Source: Pseudomonas koreensis (GTDB lineage: Bacteria > Pseudomonadota > Gammaproteobacteria > Pseudomonadales > Pseudomonadaceae). Taken from it: DNA of 64,000 bases. Shown in pieces: positions 60,576 through 64,000 of this stretch. The position numbers were made by a program, and so were the translations under genes. The notes under the pieces were generated by a model, which was given only the letters and a program-made list of their open reading frames with translations, ran no database searches and was not told the origin of the DNA. The stretch covers positions 1,985,501 to 2,049,500 of the forward strand of contig NZ_JALJWP010000001.1 of assembly GCF_024169245.1 (NCBI RefSeq). Reading direction: 5' to 3'. Positions within the stretch are counted from its first letter, which is position 1, and every line of letters begins with the position of its first letter.

Positions 60576-63322
60576 TCGTCGCTGGCGATCGGCAGTTCGA
60601 TGCAGAACCGCGCGCCTTCTGCCGAGTTGCGCACGCTCAACTGGCCGCCCATGTTGGCGATGATGCCGTAGCTCACCGACAAGCCCAGGCCGGTGCCAAC
60701 GCCGATCGGTTTGGTGGTGAAAAACGGCTCGAAGATCCGCTCGAGCAAACGCGGATCGATGCCGCCGCCGTTGTCCTCGACCCACAAGCGCACGCTTTCT
60801 TCGTCACGCTCGGCGTAGATCGAAATCCATGGCTTGAACGCTGAGTCGCTGTCGCGTTTGCCGAGCAGCGCGTCGCGGGCGTTGACCATCAGGTTGATCA
60901 GCACCTGTTCCAGCTGATCGACGTAGCCGCGCACTTGCGCCTCGAAACCGGTCTCGCTGATGCGCAGGTCGACACCTTTACCGCGCATGCCCTCGGCCAG
61001 CAGCGACAAAGTGCCTTCGATAGCCTGGGCCGGGTTGAACAGTTGTTGTTCGATTTCCGAGCGCCGACCGAAGACGCGCATGTGGTCGACCACTTTCGCT
61101 GCGCGTTGCACCTGGGCATCGATGCGCTTGAGTTTGTCGGTCAGATAATCGACCTGCACATCACCGTTGCCCAGGCGCTTGAGCACGTTGACGATGGCCA
61201 TGCGCATCACATTCAAAGGCTGATTGATCTCGTGGGCGAGGCCGGTGGCCATTTCGCCGAGGGTGGCCATTTTCGCGCTTTGCGTAAGTTGCTGTTGCGA
61301 GCGGCGCACTTCGGTGTTGTCGCGGCCCACGGCTTGCACCTCGATCAACTGGCCGCGCTCATCGAACACGCCGCGATCCGACCACACCCACCAGGCGTGT
61401 TCGCGTCCGGGCAGTTGCAGGTTGATTTCCGCAGTGCTCACCGGTTGTTCCGGGGTCAGTTGGCTCAGGCGCTGCACAAAAGCGCCGCGCTGTTCCTCGG
61501 ACATCCAGCCGCCCAGATCTACCCCGGGCAGTTGTTCCGGGCAGCATTCCAGATAAGTCGCCAAGGGTCGGTTGCCAAAGATCAGCGTCAGGTCCGGGCG
61601 ATAGCGGCAGATCATCGCTGGCGAGTCCTCGACCAGAATCCGGTAGCGCTCTTCGCTCTGGCGGACCTGCTCGGCGGCGAGGGTGGCGTCGGTAACATCC
61701 AGCCATAGGCCCACTGCCTCCACCGGCAGACCGAGATCGTTGCGCAGCAATTTTGCTTCATCGAGCAGCCAGTGATAGTCGCCACGGCTGTCACGCAAGC
61801 GATAACGCGTACGCACCGAACCCTCGCGCAGCAACTCGCGGTTGCGCTGGAAATACAGTTCGCGGTCGTCGGGATGCACGCGCTCGACCAGCGCTGCCGC
61901 GTCGCAGTCTTCCAGCGTCCAGCCGAGCAGGGGTTGCAGGCTGGCGCTGAAAAACGCCGGGATCAGCGCGCCTTCCTGATAACGCTGCACGTAGATCACC
62001 GCCGGCGAACTGGCGATCAGATTGTCCAGCCGCGCATGAGCAGCGGCGGCCCGTTGTTGTTGATTCTGGATATCGCTGATGTCGAGCATGAACCCGACCA
62101 GACGCCGATGCTCACCCGTGCCGCTGACCTGGCCCTGAATCCGGTACCACGTCGCGGTTGCGCCGACATCCGCACGGTGCAGGCGTACGCTCAGGGTCAG
62201 CGCTTCTCCTTGCAGTTGCAGGGCCCGCAAACGGCTGCGCAACTCGTCGCGGTCGGCGGGATGGAACAGCATCAGCCAGTCCTCCACCGCCAGCGTGCGG
62301 TCGCTGAGGTCCAGTGCCGAGGCCAGTGACGGCGCCAGTGCAATCTGCCCGTCGGCACTGATTTCCCACCAGCCGGTACCGAGCAGGTGTTGCAGGGAAT
62401 CGAGACGCTCCATCGATTGCACATGGCGCTGCTCGCGCAAGCGGCTGAGCAACGGCCCGGCCAGTGCGCCGGCCAGGGTCAGCCAGTCGCGATCGGTCAG
62501 CCATGGCGCCACGTTGTCGACCGTGTAAAACCCACAGAGCAGCCACGCAACCACGCCTTGATCATTGCTGTAAGGCACGGCGAAACCGTTGGCATTGCCG
62601 AACGTGGCCTGCAATCGCGAGTGTTCATAACGGCCCTGCTGGCCGGCGAGGCGTTGCGGCGCGCTCCCGTTGAGGCTGTCCAGCGGCGTGCCCAATGGCT
62701 GACCGTCCTCCCACAATTGTGGAGCGTCATGGCCACGAAACTGTTGATGAATCTGCCAGCCCTGTGCCTGTTCATCGAGCAGCGCCACGGCCAGGCAGGG
62801 GATATGCCAGCGCTGGGCGATGGCCTGCAATTGTTCGCCGAGCACCGTCGGCAGACGCGTCAGACTGCATGTGCGCAGATGATCGCTGACCTGCGCGGCG
62901 AGGGTCTGGCAGGCGTCGCGATCACGCGATTGCTGACGTTCAAGCAGCAGGTCGGCGATGTCGAGCAGCTGCAGCAGCCAGCCGTCACCCAGTGGTTGCA
63001 CCCACCCGCGCAAGTGCAGCGGCTGATCATTCAGGCCGGGGAAGTCGAGATCGAGCAATTGCCCGTGCCAGTCCCGCGGCTGACCTTCGATGGTCAGCAG
63101 GCTATGGGGCAGCAGATAGGCGCTGAGCGGCAACGGTTGGTCGTTGAGTTTGTGCTGGGCGAGCAAATGCCGCAGCGGGCCGGCGATCTGCAACACCTCG
63201 CCGTCGCCATTCAGATACAGATGCAGTCCGGTGGGCGGCGCGCCGAGGCGGTCCGGCAGCTCCAGGACCGCGCTGGGCGCACGCTTGAGCAAACGCCCGA
63301 AGAGCTTATCGCCGGCGGTCAA
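60560..63322 (-). CDS. pprA: PAS-domain sensor histidine kinase, PprA-like
   Basis: 920 residues if it starts at the TTG at 63322, which overlaps the tadE stop (TTGA). No ATG is found in frame for the first ~300 residues after tadE, so an alternative start codon is required. Seen: GAF-like and PAS segments through the first ~670 residues (e.g. Ala-Val-Ile-Tyr-Val-Gln-Arg-Tyr), His697 in [10 protein letters not shown], and the ATPase boxes Asn-Ala-Arg-Asp-Ala-Leu-Leu, Asp-Asn-Gly-Gly-Gly-Ile and Gly-Val-Gly-Thr-Gly-Leu-Gly-Leu-Ser. P. aeruginosa PprA, with PprB, controls the Flp pilus locus and membrane permeability; the adjacent tadE, tadG and peptidase support this name. Confidence 0.85.
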   Translation of the reverse strand: MTAGDKLFGRLLKRAPSAVLELPDRLGAPPTGLHLYLNGDGEVLQIAGPLRHLLAQHKLNDQPLPLSAYLLPHSLLTIEGQPRDWHGQLLDLDFPGLNDQPLHLRGWVQPLGDGWLLQLLDIADLLLERQQSRDRDACQTLAAQVSDHLRTCSLTRLPTVLGEQLQAIAQRWHIPCLAVALLDEQAQGWQIHQQFRGHDAPQLWEDGQPLGTPLDSLNGSAPQRLAGQQGRYEHSRLQATFGNANGFAVPYSNDQGVVAWLLCGFYTVDNVAPWLTDRDWLTLAGALAGPLLSRLREQRHVQSMERLDSLQHLLGTGWWEISADGQIALAPSLASALDLSDRTLAVEDWLMLFHPADRDELRSRLRALQLQGEALTLSVRLHRADVGATATWYRIQGQVSGTGEHRRLVGFMLDISDIQNQQQRAAAAHARLDNLIASSPAVIYVQRYQEGALIPAFFSASLQPLLGWTLEDCDAAALVERVHPDDRELYFQRNRELLREGSVRTRYRLRDSRGDYHWLLDEAKLLRNDLGLPVEAVGLWLDVTDATLAAEQVRQSEERYRILVEDSPAMICRYRPDLTLIFGNRPLATYLECCPEQLPGVDLGGWMSEEQRGAFVQRLSQLTPEQPVSTAEINLQLPGREHAWWVWSDRGVFDERGQLIEVQAVGRDNTEVRRSQQQLTQSAKMATLGEMATGLAHEINQPLNVMRMAIVNVLKRLGNGDVQVDYLTDKLKRIDAQVQRAAKVVDHMRVFGRRSEIEQQLFNPAQAIEGTLSLLAEGMRGKGVDLRISETGFEAQVRGYVDQLEQVLINLMVNARDALLGKRDSDSAFKPWISIYAERDEESVRLWVEDNGGGIDPRLLERIFEPFFTTKPIGVGTGLGLSVSYGIIANMGGQLSVRNSAEGARFCIELPIASDDQITR

Positions 63323-63765
63323 AATTGCAGGCTCGAGCGGGCAGTCAGGTGCGTGGGCAGATTGGGCACTGTGCCAATGCCCGGCAGCACCAGAAACGGC
63401 ATGATCTGATTGAGCTTGCTCACCGGGTAATTGACGCTGACGGTCAGGGTGCCGGTACCCGTGTCGTATGCTGAGCTGGTGTCGACCCCGACCACCAGAT
63501 TCAGGGCCGAGGGCAGCCATTGCAGTTGTTGGCTCAGCGCGGCATTGGCAGTGTTGACCACCACCGTCGAATAGTTCGGCGTGGTCGGGTCCACCGCGAC
63601 ACTGCGACGTACCGCTTCGGCGGTGGCCTGGTTGAACGATTGCATCATCACGAAGGGCAGGCCGTAGCTGACCAGCCCGTAAAACACCGCGAAAAAGATG
63701 ATGAACACCAAGGCGAATTCGATCGCCACCGCACCTTTTTGCGACCTGCGGAAGCCGTTTTTCAT
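63319..63765 (-). CDS. tadE: TadE-like pilus assembly protein
   Basis: 148 residues from the ATG at 63765; a GTG eight codons upstream is also possible. TadE proteins are pseudopilins processed by the Flp prepilin peptidase. Gln-Lys-Gly-Ala-Val-Ala-Ile-Glu-Phe-Ala-Leu-Val-Phe-Ile matches the cleavage motif (Gly before Ala, with Glu five residues later) and is followed by a ~20-residue membrane helix. The rest is a small extracytoplasmic domain. The stop overlaps the probable pprA start by four bases. Confidence 0.92.
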   Translation of the reverse strand: MKNGFRRSQKGAVAIEFALVFIIFFAVFYGLVSYGLPFVMMQSFNQATAEAVRRSVAVDPTTPNYSTVVVNTANAALSQQLQWLPSALNLVVGVDTSSAYDTGTGTLTVSVNYPVSKLNQIMPFLVLPGIGTVPNLPTHLTARSSLQF

Positions 63766-63840
63766 GCGTGCGTCTACCCTGACAGTCACTGCGTAGTATC
63801 AGCATAGAATCATTCAGCCAAAACGGACGGCTTTTAGCGG
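63766..63840. promoter_or_regulatory. 75-base divergent promoter gap between tadE and the prepilin peptidase gene
   Basis: The leftward tadE-pprA unit and the rightward peptidase gene start here, so it must hold two promoters. It is too short and too ordinary in composition for me to place either. TTTTAGCGG lies just before the peptidase ATG. Confidence 0.35.
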
Positions 63841-64000
63841 ATGCAGATTTCTCTTGTTCTGATCTGGCTGGCGATCTGTGCTGCGCAAGATGCCCGGCAG
63901 CGGCGCATTTCCAACGCATTGACGTTAGGCGTGGGCGCGCTGGCGCTGGTCTGGTTGCTGGCGACCGGCAGCACCTGGCTGGGCGCTGACGCGGGGCAGG
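63841..64000 (+). CDS. fppA: Flp prepilin peptidase (CpaA/TadV type), N-terminal part
   Basis: Runs off the right edge; 53 residues visible. A hydrophobic start (Met-Gln-Ile-Ser-Leu-Val-Leu-Ile-Trp-Leu-Ala-Ile) leads into Ala-Ala-Gln-Asp-Ala-Arg-Gln-Arg-Arg-Ile-Ser-Asn-Ala-Leu-Thr, which contains the first catalytic aspartate of type A24 prepilin peptidases. The second aspartate is outside the window. Position next to tadE and the pprA-like kinase agrees with fppA (PA4295). Confidence 0.85.
   Translation, partial: MQISLVLIWLAICAAQDARQRRISNALTLGVGALALVWLLATGSTWLGADAGQ

Noticed and set aside
63323..63919. N-terminal extension of the pprA-like kinase to 1119 residues
   Set aside because: This part is antisense-frame sequence through tadE with no family similarity; the shorter TTG start fits PprA length.

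Overview
The window is a high-GC chromosomal segment of a fluorescent-group Pseudomonas. The housekeeping gene order retS-purD-purH-fis-dusB-(DUF3426)-prmA / accC-accB-aroQ-MCP-gcbA / DUF2333-NUDIX-SUI1-speA matches, as far as I know it, the PA4839-PA4856 neighbourhood of P. aeruginosa. Typical Pseudomonas REP/REPIN palindromes also occur. I assigned the genus from gene content and order; no database search was possible.

Layout. 1-5897: cobalamin corrin-ring genes in two divergent units, cbiD-cobL leftward and cobG-cobH-cobI-cobJ rightward. 6201-20640: two giant tandem paralogous toxins of the lymphostatin/TcdB type (GT44-like glycosyltransferase, C58-like cysteine protease, TcdA/TcdB-type hydrophobic translocation region, very long C-terminus). 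20717-21313: a MarC-type membrane protein. 21544-23744: three consecutive, apparently paralogous genes of unknown function behind an extremely C-poor, G/T-rich leader. 23768-33482 (all minus strand): retS, purD, purH, dusB-fis, a DUF3426 membrane protein and prmA. 33677-37636 (plus strand): a dermonecrotic-toxin-like protein of 1319 residues that ends in what reads as a CheD-type glutamine deamidase domain. 37706-43928 (minus strand): aroQ-accB-accC, a chemoreceptor and the diguanylate cyclase gcbA. 44253-47081: a four-gene type VI secretion (T6SS) cassette with Hcp. 47220-51669: DUF2333, NUDIX, SUI1/YciH and speA. 51904-54038: a short VgrG and a DUF4123 adaptor with no recognisable cargo. 54048-58359: dinF-like MATE, a small membrane protein, a MazG-like protein, cmoM and two DUF4136 lipoproteins. 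58572-64000: part of a Flp/Tad pilus locus (tadG, the pprA-like sensor kinase, tadE and the start of a prepilin peptidase gene).

Theme. The conserved backbone is interrupted four or five times by antagonism or virulence modules: giant toxins, the paralog triplet, the DNT-CheD toxin, the Hcp cassette and the VgrG/DUF4123 pair. No integrase, transposase, tRNA, rRNA or CRISPR array was recognised, so these look like modules exchanged by homologous recombination in the flanks rather than a conventional island. The most interesting objects are the DNT-CheD fusion, the tandem LifA/TcdB-like toxins (one has Glu in place of the expected catalytic Asp) and the unknown paralog triplet. Two RsmA/CsrA-type GGA motifs sit at the triplet's ribosome binding site, and the triplet lies next to retS, a gene known to control the Gac/Rsm pathway.
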